Shown piece after piece: positions 16,473 through 24,840 of a DNA stretch of 33,644 nucleotides (the first letter of the stretch is position 1; the number at the start of each line of letters is the position of its first letter). Source of the stretch: UBA817 sp049889215. Its GTDB lineage: Bacteria; Margulisbacteria; Marinamargulisbacteria; UBA817. The stretch is taken from positions 1 to 33,644 of the forward strand of contig JBMHDV010000013.1 of assembly GCA_049889215.1 (NCBI GenBank), written 5' to 3'. Below the pieces are notes generated by a model that was given only the letters and a program-made list of their open reading frames with translations, had not been told where the DNA came from and made no database searches. The position numbers and the translations under genes were made by a program.

Positions 16473-18028
16473 AGCGCCCTCGCATCCGCCAAGGTACTGG
16501 CCTCTGCCACTGGCTTATCTAACCGCAGGCGCTTAATGCGTGGAAACCGCAAGGCAAGCCCAGCTTTATGGCGCGTGGATGGCTGAATCCCATCAAAGGC
16601 CACCTCCAACATAACCACGGGCGACACTCCCCGAACCGGGCCAAATTTATCAGTCAAATTGGCCTTAATCAGTTGGTTCACCTGTTTAATTTCGTCATTG
16701 GTTAAGCCAGAATAAGCCTTACCAATGGGCACCAATTGATCGTTATCCCACACCCCAAACGTGTAATCCGTAAATAATCCTGAGCGCACACCACGGCCTT
16801 TTTGGGCATACATAATCACCACATCCAACGTTAACGGCGCCACTTTCAACTTCCACCAATCCCCGCGCACTCGGCCATGTTGATAGGTAGACGACAAGCG
16901 CTTGATCATCACGCCCTCCACATTCGTGTCACGGGCCTTGGCCACATAGTTCGTCATGTCCTCTAACGAGGTAAACGTTAATTTGGTCGATAAGTTACGG
17001 GCCGGCACGATCGATTCCAAATACGCGCGCCGATCACGCAACGGCTCCGACCGACGATCCTGCCCGTCCCACTCCAAACAATCGTAAATCAATAAGGTAC
17101 AGGGCAGCTGCTCAAGTAATTTTTGGCTCAACTTTTTACGGTTCAACCGTTGCTGCAATTCATAAAATGGCAATGGTTGATCGTTTGCCCAAGCCAATAG
17201 TTCGCCATCATACACCCCATACGGCAGTGTCGCCGTCATGGCCATCACATCCGGAAACTGCGGGGTGATCAACTCGTTCCCACGAGACCATAAAGCCGAC
17301 CCTTCAGGCCGATGCACCAACTGGGCACGAATGCCATCCCATTTGGGTTCAATGCACCAATCCGCCATGAACGATATTGTACTGGCCATATCATCAGGTA
17401 ACGGGGACGCCAAAAAAAACGGGTACGGTCCAACTCCATTGCCCGAACTCGCCGCTGGGTCCACCAAAGCATCATAATGATCACGAGTTGGTGCCCAATC
17501 GGTTAACAAACGTTGCTCCAATGTTAACGCATCCACACCATGCACGGCACTTAAGGCCTTGAGCACATTTTTTTTACTGGCCCCAATTCGTATGCCGCCC
17601 CCCAACAACTTATTAAACGCATACAGCTCAGTTGGCAGTAAGCTTTGCCACTGCCCAATAATCCACGCCTGTTTTTGGTCAACATCTGCGGCCTTTAAGG
17701 CCTGCATCTGGTTGCAAATGGCCGCCAAGTTGAGTGGTTGCTGCCCGGTCTGATAAACCAAACACAGCGCCATGGTTTCACTATTATCGCCCAGTGCCTC
17801 GTAACTTTCATCCACCAACCATACGGGCAAATCACACAGGTTAGCACACCATTCCCGCAACAACTTTCCAGAACAAAAGCGCCCCAAATGATTGCCCAAT
17901 AAAAAGTGAAGTGCAAACGGCAGGTGTACCGGGTCCTCAACCTTCAAATAATCTTCAATCATCGCAATGGTACGATTGGTTTTGGGCTCTTGCAAACAAT
18001 CGTTCAGTAATTTAGCAAACAAACTCAT
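16463..18028 (-). CDS. ATP-dependent DNA ligase (ligase-associated cluster type)
   Basis: From the ATG at 18028 the protein is 521 residues. The start is set by the ATGA overlap with the exonuclease stop; the open frame runs upstream to 18343, but that part is antisense-like text within the exonuclease gene. The nucleotidyl-transfer motif is EPKWDGIR with K229 as AMP acceptor; later motifs are SRGNELIT, YDGELLAW, EGVMIKRLSS and the WWKLK motif before the OB fold. The N-terminal 200 residues are a DNA-binding domain. It seals nicks with ATP, independent of the essential NAD-dependent LigA. No Ku or LigD polymerase gene is in the window, so classical NHEJ is not implied. Confidence 0.93.
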   Translation of the reverse strand: MSLFAKLLNDCLQEPKTNRTIAMIEDYLKVEDPVHLPFALHFLLGNHLGRFCSGKLLREWCANLCDLPVWLVDESYEALGDNSETMALCLVYQTGQQPLNLAAICNQMQALKAADVDQKQAWIIGQWQSLLPTELYAFNKLLGGGIRIGASKKNVLKALSAVHGVDALTLEQRLLTDWAPTRDHYDALVDPAASSGNGVGPYPFFLASPLPDDMASTISFMADWCIEPKWDGIRAQLVHRPEGSALWSRGNELITPQFPDVMAMTATLPYGVYDGELLAWANDQPLPFYELQQRLNRKKLSQKLLEQLPCTLLIYDCLEWDGQDRRSEPLRDRRAYLESIVPARNLSTKLTFTSLEDMTNYVAKARDTNVEGVMIKRLSSTYQHGRVRGDWWKLKVAPLTLDVVIMYAQKGRGVRSGLFTDYTFGVWDNDQLVPIGKAYSGLTNDEIKQVNQLIKANLTDKFGPVRGVSPVVMLEVAFDGIQPSTRHKAGLALRFPRIKRLRLDKPVAEASTLADARALCQ

Positions 18029-19008
18029 TCTTCGCTTCGCTCCAATGCCAACGCCCCCAACGGTGTTGCTGCAATGCCCTGTTCTTGCAAGTATTTTGCA
18101 TAAATATGGGTACTGCCGTGCATGGTCCACACCTGGGTTGGCGCACAAGCGGCCACCGTGGCGTTTAACCCAGCCCAATCCGCATGATCCGACAACACAA
18201 ACCCTCGCATGTTCCGACGCCGTGTTTGCCCGCGACTTAACATCCAACCAGACACATACGCCTCTCGGTAACGGCCCAATGTTTTGAGCCAGGTACTTCC
18301 TTGGGTTGCCGGCGGGGCAATGATAATGCCCGGACGATCCCAATCTTCAAGTACTGATTTGGTTAGTACTGGCGGTAAATTATCTAAGAACCCATACTGT
18401 TTATACACCTGATTCATATTATCAACCGCCCGATGAACAGCCACTGGCCCCACGGTTGAATCAAGCCCCGCCACCAACCGTTGCGCTTTCCCTAACGAAT
18501 AGGCATACAAGACTGTATGCTCACCCGCCACCTGATTTTGTTGCCAAAACGCATGAATATCAGCCATCACATCGGAGGCCGATGGCCAATGGTAAATGGG
18601 CAAGGCAAACGTGGTCTCCATCACCAACAAATCACACGGCATCGCCTCAAATGGCTGCACCGTGGGATCATCATCTGTTTTAAAGTCGCCAGTTATAATG
18701 CTGCGTTGATTATTATGCTCCAGTACCACCTGCGCACTTCCCAAAATATGCCCCGCAGGAATCAACGTCACACGCACCCCATTTAAATCAAACGGCGCAT
18801 GGTACTCATGGGCCGTCACTGAAATATCCTTGCCAATACGAATCCGCATAATGTCCGCCGTCATTGGGGTAGAAATATAGTGCCCCATCCCCCAACGCGC
18901 ATGATCCGCATGGCCATGGGTAATCACGGCCGTTGGCACCGATCGATAGGGATCAATGTAAAAATCACCCGGCACACAATATAAGCCATTTGACGTTACT
19001 TGCAACAT
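18025..19008 (-). CDS. Ligase-associated DNA exonuclease (metallo-beta-lactamase / beta-CASP type)
   Basis: The 327-residue protein has the MBL metal motif THGHADHARWG (about 30-40), GHILGSAQV, TGDFKTDDD and a later VLSDHADWAG, as in Artemis/SNM1-like and ligase-associated exonucleases. Its first residues LYCVPGDFYIDPYRSVPTA are characteristic of this cluster family. It likely trims DNA ends before ligation. It is the first gene of the four-gene operon. A TATACT on the minus strand (19020-19015) would start transcription almost at the ATG, so the message may be leaderless; the -35 is poor. Confidence 0.9.
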   Translation of the reverse strand: MLQVTSNGLYCVPGDFYIDPYRSVPTAVITHGHADHARWGMGHYISTPMTADIMRIRIGKDISVTAHEYHAPFDLNGVRVTLIPAGHILGSAQVVLEHNNQRSIITGDFKTDDDPTVQPFEAMPCDLLVMETTFALPIYHWPSASDVMADIHAFWQQNQVAGEHTVLYAYSLGKAQRLVAGLDSTVGPVAVHRAVDNMNQVYKQYGFLDNLPPVLTKSVLEDWDRPGIIIAPPATQGSTWLKTLGRYREAYVSGWMLSRGQTRRRNMRGFVLSDHADWAGLNATVAACAPTQVWTMHGSTHIYAKYLQEQGIAATPLGALALERSEE

Positions 19009-19081
19009 ATTTGAAGTATATCAAAATATAAACAACCCAACGGCTACAAAGCGTCCGATAATTTTGCTAAAATTAACAACA

Positions 19082-19780
19082 ATGCATGTTCAATTTAAAC
19101 ATATCAGTTACAACTTTGAAGAATTTGTCAAGTTTCGTCGCAATTACCCCCAATTTAATTCAGAAAAATTTAAACACCAAATTAAAGAAAACTACACAAA
19201 AACCGAACAGTATTTTTTTGATCATTTTAATCAAGCATACGGTGAGACAGATTCATTTAAATTCATCGCTCAGGTAATGATAGGATGTTTGATTATACAT
19301 CACTTAAAGAAGGGTAACCTTGAAAAAGGGAAAAAAATTGATGATCTTAGGGAATTTGATGAAACCCCATCATATTATAGCGTCCTTACGAACGAAGCAA
19401 TTAAATGTAAAAATACAGAAGCAAGCACTCATTTTTTCAATTTACTACAGGATCGCCCCCGCAAAAGAGCGCTCGTAGTCCCCATCATTAGATTAATGTT
19501 CAAACAAAATCAACTTGCCCCGTTAATTAACTTCCTAGATAGTTTAGATGAAACGTTAATAAACAATCGATCCATCAAAAAAAAATTTAACAAAAATCTC
19601 GGAATAGGAATAAAAGAGTCCAAAAATGTATCAAGCGAGTATCTCAACAGCATTGCATCTCATATCAATGACGAAACAAAAAAAGACCAAATCTTAAAAT
19701 GGATATCAGATAACAAAAAAAAACAATCCAAACGAATGAGCGAGGTCCGTCGTAAAGGACAAATATGCACTATTTCTTAA
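19082..19780 (+). CDS. Unknown protein with polybasic tail and CaaX-like C-terminus (CTIS)
   Basis: No family is recognised. The 232-residue protein (ATG 19082; TTG 19064 is in frame but lies before the likely -10 box TAAAAT at 19068-19073) is mostly helical and hydrophilic. Its C-terminus is the notable part: the last 22 residues carry about eight lysines/arginines (KKKQSKRMSEVRRKG) and end Q-I-C-T-I-S. Cysteine fourth from the end, an aliphatic at the third following position and final serine form a CaaX box of farnesylation type, and a polybasic run before it is how Ras and Rho proteins bind membranes. Bacteria have no CaaX protein prenylation, so host modification of an effector is inferred. 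It diverges from the ligase operon with only 73 bp between the start codons. Confidence 0.7.
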   Translation: MHVQFKHISYNFEEFVKFRRNYPQFNSEKFKHQIKENYTKTEQYFFDHFNQAYGETDSFKFIAQVMIGCLIIHHLKKGNLEKGKKIDDLREFDETPSYYSVLTNEAIKCKNTEASTHFFNLLQDRPRKRALVVPIIRLMFKQNQLAPLINFLDSLDETLINNRSIKKKFNKNLGIGIKESKNVSSEYLNSIASHINDETKKDQILKWISDNKKKQSKRMSEVRRKGQICTIS

Positions 19781-19846
19781 CTTTTCAAAAAATATTGTGT
19801 GTTGCTCAACAACGAAAACCATCTTAAGATAATCTTGGTTATTTAA

Positions 19847-21439
19847 ATGAAGAAAATAATTAGTTTTAACAACATTGATCCCCAAAAAAAAGTACTCGTC
19901 ATTGGCGCTGGCTATAGTGGTTTATTGTTGGGATTAATGTTAAAAGAAAAAAAAATTCCATATCTAATTGTCGAAAAAAACAGTCAGCCTGGTGGCGTAT
20001 GGATAAGCCAAGGCAACGCAACTAGCAAGGTGCAAATCGACCCAGTTGCATACGCAGCATTATCCGCCGCCACATCCATTCCACCCGCGTATACACCCAC
20101 AGAAGAAATTACAGCCGAGTTTAAACGAATAGCAGATGATTTAGATATTGCATACAACGTTAATGTTCAAAAAATAACACAACAAGGCAAACTTCACAGA
20201 GTTCAATTATTATCGGGAGGCCATATTGATGCCGCTGCAGTCGCGATTCGCACTGGCACATTAACTCAACCAAAAGCGATCACTTATCCCAATGAATCAA
20301 TCTTTAAGGGCACCATTACATATGGCATTAAAAATAATATTTCCCCAAGTGATTTTAAAGGAAAAAATGTTGTCATTGTGGGCATGGGTGCATTTGCAAT
20401 TGAAAACATGCGCACGGCATTCGAAAATGGTGCGAAACACATTACAATTGTGGCCCGCCATATAAAACCCGTTCTCCCTAAAATGTGCTCGTATGAAGCG
20501 GCACGATTTATAACCAACTTAAAAAACATGTTTGTCAAATCATACCGAAACGAATCTTGGAACCGATTCTTTACTGTTTTAGACGAGATGTATCAAACAA
20601 CGGGGAACCAAACCCTCATTAATCGTGCATGCACCACCGACGAAAACGGTGACCGCTATTTTAATTGCACCGGAAGCGCTGTTAGTGATACCTTCTTCAT
20701 CGCACTTTCTGAAGGCAAACTTACGGTGATTGAGTCAGAAATTGCATCATTTAAAGAATCCAGCATTACCACAAAAAGCAACGAAACAATCGACACCAAC
20801 ATGGTTGTAAAATGCATTGGTTCAACGTGCGATACAACACTTGCAGAAAAGCTACTAACCAAGACCATTTTCATGAACGGCCCATCAGTCACCCACAATT
20901 TGCGTGCTGATTGCATTGGTGCACCATTCATCATGGGCCCAAACGAAGCCATTCCAATACCGCCACTGGTATCCTATGCCATGTTAAGTGATGTCATCGA
21001 TACAACGGCCATTTATTCTTATCGATACCCAAAAAGATACAAAGCCTTCATTAATAAAACAACGTACATGAACCCCGAACGAGAATGTATTTCAAATTTA
21101 AACTACCAATCCTACATCAAGTTCTTTTGGTCCATCTTAACCAGTGGTGAAACGGGATTGGTTGAAGAAATCTATGATCGATTTGCGCAGCGACAGAAAA
21201 TATACCAAGAAAAACTAAATTATAAAACCGCATATGAAAACAATCAAAAGGAATGGCAACAAAAAACAAATACACCATATCCTCTAAAAGGTCTAGCCAC
21301 AGAAGAACCCGCCAATACAACACCCGTTAGCACTTACAAACGGTTATACAAAGTCGCAAGTTGGGTTGGCATTGACCGCGTATTGGGGTGGCTAAAATAC
21401 AGACCAATTCAACGACTTCTTGATTGGTTACTGACTTAA
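19847..21439 (+). CDS. Flavin-containing monooxygenase-like FAD/NAD(P)-binding protein
   Basis: The 530-residue protein has an FAD Rossmann motif VLVIGAGYSGLLLG (16-29), an acidic strand end IVEKNSQPGGVW as in FMO and Baeyer-Villiger enzymes, and a second dinucleotide motif VVIVGMGAFAIE (175-186) for NADPH. YNVNVQKITQ and VVKCIGSTCD are typical flavoprotein strands. The FMO fingerprint (F-x-G-x-x-x-H) is only partly present as FKGTITYG, so the class is FMO-like rather than certain. It probably oxygenates a small molecule; the substrate is unknown. TTGCTC (19802-19807), a 17-bp spacer and TAAGAT (19825-19830) form a plausible promoter with a short leader. It lies 66 bp after the CaaX-like gene. 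Confidence 0.82.
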   Translation: MKKIISFNNIDPQKKVLVIGAGYSGLLLGLMLKEKKIPYLIVEKNSQPGGVWISQGNATSKVQIDPVAYAALSAATSIPPAYTPTEEITAEFKRIADDLDIAYNVNVQKITQQGKLHRVQLLSGGHIDAAAVAIRTGTLTQPKAITYPNESIFKGTITYGIKNNISPSDFKGKNVVIVGMGAFAIENMRTAFENGAKHITIVARHIKPVLPKMCSYEAARFITNLKNMFVKSYRNESWNRFFTVLDEMYQTTGNQTLINRACTTDENGDRYFNCTGSAVSDTFFIALSEGKLTVIESEIASFKESSITTKSNETIDTNMVVKCIGSTCDTTLAEKLLTKTIFMNGPSVTHNLRADCIGAPFIMGPNEAIPIPPLVSYAMLSDVIDTTAIYSYRYPKRYKAFINKTTYMNPERECISNLNYQSYIKFFWSILTSGETGLVEEIYDRFAQRQKIYQEKLNYKTAYENNQKEWQQKTNTPYPLKGLATEEPANTTPVSTYKRLYKVASWVGIDRVLGWLKYRPIQRLLDWLLT

Positions 21440-21606
21440 CCTTGGTCTTCCCGCCCGCCCCTAACACACAATATCTAGTCAATTAAATGATTACAACAAA
21501 CAATTTTTTTGTAAGATATTTAAGTAAAAATTTACTATAATTATATAATAAATTAAATCTTCAACCCACGTTAAACGAAATAATCGTTAATTAAAAGGAG
21601 AAAATA
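21440..21606 (+). promoter_or_regulatory. Promoter/leader region of ankyrin gene
   Basis: Two overlapping -10 candidates, TATAAT at 21536-21541 and 21544-21549, lie in a very AT-rich stretch; -35 elements are weak. CGTTAA occurs twice (21569-21574 and 21585-21590), and AACGA/TCGTT around 21574-21588 form a short inverted repeat just before the ribosome site AAAGGAG (21594-21600). The RBS spacing to ATG 21607 is 6 nt. Confidence 0.5.
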
Positions 21607-22752
21607 ATGGCAATAAAACAAGTCCATCCAAATTTGGCAACAAAACCTCGCGAATTGAATCAAAGTTCAAATAACCAACCCCCACGCGCGAGTACAATAC
21701 GAACAAACGCTTTAAACGATAATGGCGGTGGCGGTACTACCCTTTGCACAAATGCTCAGTTAAATAATGCAACACGCCCACCAATAACTTCTTGCACATC
21801 AGCCACAAATGATTCAACCAATTCAGGTGCATCAGTAAATAAAAGGAAAAAGGAATCAATATGTGAGTATACTTCTTCAGGTGCATCAGTAAATAAAAGG
21901 AAAAAGGATACATATAAAAGAACCCCGCTTCATATTGCCGCCAAAGAAGGTAACTTAGATAATGTCCAAGCCTTAATTAAAGATGGGGCAGATGTGAATG
22001 CAAAGGATGAAGATAAAAAAACCCCGCTTCATATTGCCGCCGAAGAAGGTAACTTAGATATTGTCCAAGCCTTAATTAAATATGGGGCAGATGTGAATGC
22101 AAAGGATGAAGATGAAGAAACCCCGCTTCATATTGCCGCCGAAAAAGGGTGCGTAGATATTGTCAAAGCCTTAATTAAAAATGGGGCAGATGTGAATGCA
22201 AAGACAAATTATTATTTTTTTCCCAATATTGCAAAAACCCCGCTTCATATTGCCGCCGAAGAAGGTAACTTAAATATTGTCCAAGTCTTAATTAAATCTG
22301 GGGGGGATGTGAATGCAAAGGATCAATATGGAGAAACCCCGCTTCATAAAGCTGCTAGGAATGATCATAATGTTTCTAAGACCTTAATTGCTGCTGGGGC
22401 AGATGTGAATGCAAAGGATGATTTCGATTCTTTACCGCTCCATTACGCACAAACACCAGAAATGATTAATATCTTGGCTGATGAAAATACTGTGAATGAA
22501 TATGATGATGAGGGAAGGACACCATTGTCTAAAGCAATTGCATCAAGTAAGCCAGATAATGTTCAGGCTTTAATCAACCATGGAGCAGACCTCTTCACAA
22601 CATATATTTATAAGCATAACCAAACACCGCTTGATTTTGCTAAAGCAATTTATGCAGAAGAAGAAGAAATTGATGAGCAGATTGCTTTAAAAGAAATTAT
22701 AGACATCCTAACCAAGGCTATGGCAAATCCAGATAAAAAGAATAAGATATGA
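21607..22752 (+). CDS. Ankyrin-repeat protein, probable host-directed effector
   Basis: The 381-residue protein has a low-complexity polar N-terminus (1-100) rich in N, T and S, then at least five ankyrin repeats of 33 residues with the core TPLHIAA-x-EGNLDIVQALIK and GADVNAKD, then two or three weaker repeats to about residue 370. Two copies of SGASVNKRKK (about 73-82 and 91-100) give basic KRKK clusters that could serve as nuclear localisation signals. Ankyrin proteins of this sort are common effectors in Legionella, Coxiella and amoeba symbionts. A role in host protein binding is inferred; no enzymatic domain is visible. The start is supported by AAAGGAG. Confidence 0.88.
   Translation: MAIKQVHPNLATKPRELNQSSNNQPPRASTIRTNALNDNGGGGTTLCTNAQLNNATRPPITSCTSATNDSTNSGASVNKRKKESICEYTSSGASVNKRKKDTYKRTPLHIAAKEGNLDNVQALIKDGADVNAKDEDKKTPLHIAAEEGNLDIVQALIKYGADVNAKDEDEETPLHIAAEKGCVDIVKALIKNGADVNAKTNYYFFPNIAKTPLHIAAEEGNLNIVQVLIKSGGDVNAKDQYGETPLHKAARNDHNVSKTLIAAGADVNAKDDFDSLPLHYAQTPEMINILADENTVNEYDDEGRTPLSKAIASSKPDNVQALINHGADLFTTYIYKHNQTPLDFAKAIYAEEEEIDEQIALKEIIDILTKAMANPDKKNKI
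21822..21908 (+). repeat. 33-bp direct repeat, period 54 bp
   Basis: A 33-bp sequence at 21822-21854 recurs at 21876-21908 without visible change, keeping frame (period 18 codons). It encodes the S-G-A-S-V-N-K-R-K-K unit twice. Exact identity points to a recent duplication. Confidence 0.85.
21922..22434 (+). repeat. 99-bp tandem repeats coding for ankyrin units
   Basis: Units begin at about 21922, 22021, 22120, 22237 and 22336. The first three are near-identical over long stretches; the third-to-fourth step is 117 bp because of an 18-bp insertion (six residues around YYFFPN). High DNA identity indicates recent expansion. Confidence 0.88.
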
Positions 22753-22841
22753 ATAAATATACCCAGAAACATTAGATCAAAAAGATTGTCTACTACTTTA
22801 ATATCAATACAAATGAAACAAAAATGAAATAGCGCCCAAGT

Positions 22842-22963
22842 CCAAGCGTTTAAATTTGAGTGAGTTCTAGGCACTTTTGAATGAAGCGCGCAGTTTGGCT
22901 CGATGCCAAATGAGCACTGCAATGATAAAGTAACGCCGAAATCGCTCAAATTTAAATGCTTGG
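22842..22963. repeat. Inverted repeat element abutting the tRNA-Arg 3' end
   Basis: The arm CCAAGCGTTTAAATTTGAG (22842-22860) is matched at 18 of 19 positions by the reverse complement of 22945-22963. The arms enclose 84 bp holding a smaller hairpin, TTTGGC / GCCAAA (22894-22899 and 22905-22910). The right arm ends in the TGG that encodes the CCA of the tRNA. The left arm is preceded by AGCGC as is the right arm on the opposite strand. It could be a small non-autonomous mobile element, a trace of an integration event at the tRNA, or a processing structure. Confidence 0.7.
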
Positions 22964-23037
22964 CGCGCTCGCAGGGAGTCGAACCCCGAACCTCCTGATC
23001 CGTAGTCAGGTGCTCTATCCAATTAAGCTACGAGCGC
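22961..23037 (-). tRNA. tRNA-Arg, anticodon ACG
   Basis: On the minus strand the 77-nt gene begins GCGCTCG and ends CGAGCGC-G-CCA, giving a seven-base-pair acceptor stem. The anticodon stem is CCTGA/TCAGG around loop CTACGGA, so the anticodon is ACG (read as ICG) for arginine CGN codons. The T arm GGGGTTCGACTCCC is canonical and CCA is encoded. It stands alone inside the accessory island, an expected site for integration. Confidence 0.96.
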
Positions 23038-23045
23038 GTGAAAAA

Positions 23046-23074
23046 ATTATACCACCCCACCCCACCATCGTCCA
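23046..23074 (-). promoter_or_regulatory. Promoter of tRNA-Arg with G-rich spacer
   Basis: On the minus strand a perfect TATAAT (23051-23046) sits 8 bp before the mature tRNA 5' end. A -35-like TGGACG (23074-23069) lies 17 bp further upstream. The spacer is almost wholly the G-rich sequence GGTGGGGTGGGGTGG (23066-23052). Confidence 0.6.
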
Positions 23075-23201
23075 TTCATAAGTTCAAAATAAAAAAGAGC
23101 CTCAAATGCTATCTAAAATGACAAAAAAAATCACAACATTTATATTCTGACACTATCGAAAATAACTAAATTGATGTTCAGCTATATTGAAAGAAGACCA
23201 A

Positions 23202-24560
23202 CTAATTCTGATTTTCTGTAGGTTCAATATTATTAGGAACACTGTTATATCGATTAACACGAAAAATATTCGTAAGCTTCCCCTTGATTCCTTCAAACCA
23301 ACTTTGTTTAACATATTCAAGTATCCTAGAAATTCGTAAACCTTGCTCCTCATCAAGCTCAGCTTCTTCTTCCCGAGCCACTGTATCCCCACGCTCTAAC
23401 TGGTTTAACGATCCAGTTGAATTAGAGGGTTTTTGAGCATGCCTTGCAACAAATGATGTAATCTCTGACGTAAAGTCAGCCAATCGATGAAACGACGTTT
23501 TACCGCGTATGTCTTCTCCTAAAAATTTAATAAAAAACATAACGGCAATTGGTGAAGCAATAAGTTTAAAATCATCCTTTGCCGATTCAAATCCAGCAAA
23601 ACCATCCTGAAAATGATCTTTAGGAACCGTCCATTCACAAAAAACATCCATGGCAGTATTACTAGTCAAAATCATTAAAGGAAAAAGACTCACGCCCAAC
23701 AAAGTCCCAAGCGTAATATCAACCATTTTTTTTAAATTGGATGCATCATTATCTTTATTTATATGGTTAATCATTTGACACACGCACTTAACAGCAAATA
23801 AATAGCCCATTAAATCAATAATTATAGGCGACTGATTCACTCGATCTTGATACCCAGAATCTGCCAAATCAATAATCTCAGACATTGAGCTAGTAATCGT
23901 TTTATTAACCATACTTGTATAATTCTCAATCGCAGCAGATATATTCGATCCGATAGCTAATGTTTGTTGTGTTGTCTCATTTAACATTTGAGTACATGCC
24001 AATTGAGCCCCCGAAAGTTTCATCATTTTATCACCACATAAGCTTAATTGTTCAGACAAATCATTCATTCTACTAGAAATATCTTTTTCGATTTCTCTTT
24101 GAGCGTTAACACATGAACGTCTAATTGAATCATAATTATCGATCAACCAAGAATATTCACGTACCTTTTTACCTTGAACTCCACAACTATTGATGTACTG
24201 ACTTGGAAGTTTAATATTTATATCATGCGTTGATGTTGTAGGACTCGTATAATTAACGCCACCATTAATTTCTAATTGCCTTTGATTTAATGCGCCTGAA
24301 ATCTGCCTAAATGTATTTTCCGGTAGGGGAACCTTAGGAATATGATTAACCATAGACCCCCAAATAATTGTCGGTAATATGTGTGAAAAAACATGAAACG
24401 CATAAGGAACGTAAACCGCTTTATCCAGTAAGAATCCTGCAGCTAACTTTAACTGCTTTACAGCCATCTTTTGACACGATACTAACCGCCTGTCTTCCTG
24501 ATTATTAATCCTAGCAGCCCCCGTAGCAACCGTAGCACCCGTAGTACCTGAACCTACCAT
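23202..24560 (-). CDS. Unknown multi-span membrane protein
   Basis: No family is recognised. The 452-residue protein has a G/T/A-rich N-terminus, a hydrophobic segment at about 40-70 (VYVPYAFHVFSHILPTIIWG), a long soluble helical region with predicted coiled-coil character (about 125-240, polar and Q/N/S-rich), then three hydrophobic segments at about 243-263, 280-302 and 333-350, and an acidic tail (REEEAELDEEQG). There is no cleavable signal peptide. The start at 24560 has AGGAG about 10 nt upstream. Its place among effector-like genes suggests a host-membrane or envelope role, but this is context only. Confidence 0.7.
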   Translation of the reverse strand: MVGSGTTGATVATGAARINNQEDRRLVSCQKMAVKQLKLAAGFLLDKAVYVPYAFHVFSHILPTIIWGSMVNHIPKVPLPENTFRQISGALNQRQLEINGGVNYTSPTTSTHDINIKLPSQYINSCGVQGKKVREYSWLIDNYDSIRRSCVNAQREIEKDISSRMNDLSEQLSLCGDKMMKLSGAQLACTQMLNETTQQTLAIGSNISAAIENYTSMVNKTITSSMSEIIDLADSGYQDRVNQSPIIIDLMGYLFAVKCVCQMINHINKDNDASNLKKMVDITLGTLLGVSLFPLMILTSNTAMDVFCEWTVPKDHFQDGFAGFESAKDDFKLIASPIAVMFFIKFLGEDIRGKTSFHRLADFTSEITSFVARHAQKPSNSTGSLNQLERGDTVAREEEAELDEEQGLRISRILEYVKQSWFEGIKGKLTNIFRVNRYNSVPNNIEPTENQN

Positions 24561-24840
24561 AAAATCTCATCTCCTATTTTAAATTATCAAATTTATCCAG
24601 TTAAATAATTTCAACCAAATCATTAATCTATTTTGTAAACATCGTATGAAGGTCTACTTTAATTTCATCAAAATCCACTCTCAACCATATCTACATTTTT
24701 GGATGACTTAAAACAACAATCATATTTTTTTAAAAAATTTGCAAAAACCATAACCTACAGTACGATGTGTTTATGATGAGAGTATTAGTCCATAAAAAAA
24801 TCACCATTACTAAAGCAATTCATATGGGGATCCAATTAGC
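24561..24840 (+). other. Non-coding interval between membrane-protein gene and SET gene
   Basis: Very AT-rich. It contains the ribosome site of the leftward membrane-protein gene at its left end and, from about 24739, sequence homologous to the leader of the second SET gene (from about 26872). No RNA gene or strong hairpin is seen. Confidence 0.5.
24739..24766 (+). promoter_or_regulatory. Promoter of first SET-domain gene
   Basis: TTGCAA (24739-24744), a 16-bp spacer and TACGAT (24761-24766). The same arrangement is conserved ahead of the second SET gene although the surrounding bases have drifted, which supports function. A GGGGA ribosome site precedes the ATG at 24841 by about 10 nt. Confidence 0.6.

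Noticed and set aside
18029..18343. N-terminal extension of the DNA ligase frame
   Set aside because: It lies inside the exonuclease gene in another frame, has no family resemblance, and an ATGA-coupled ATG at 18028 gives the expected length.
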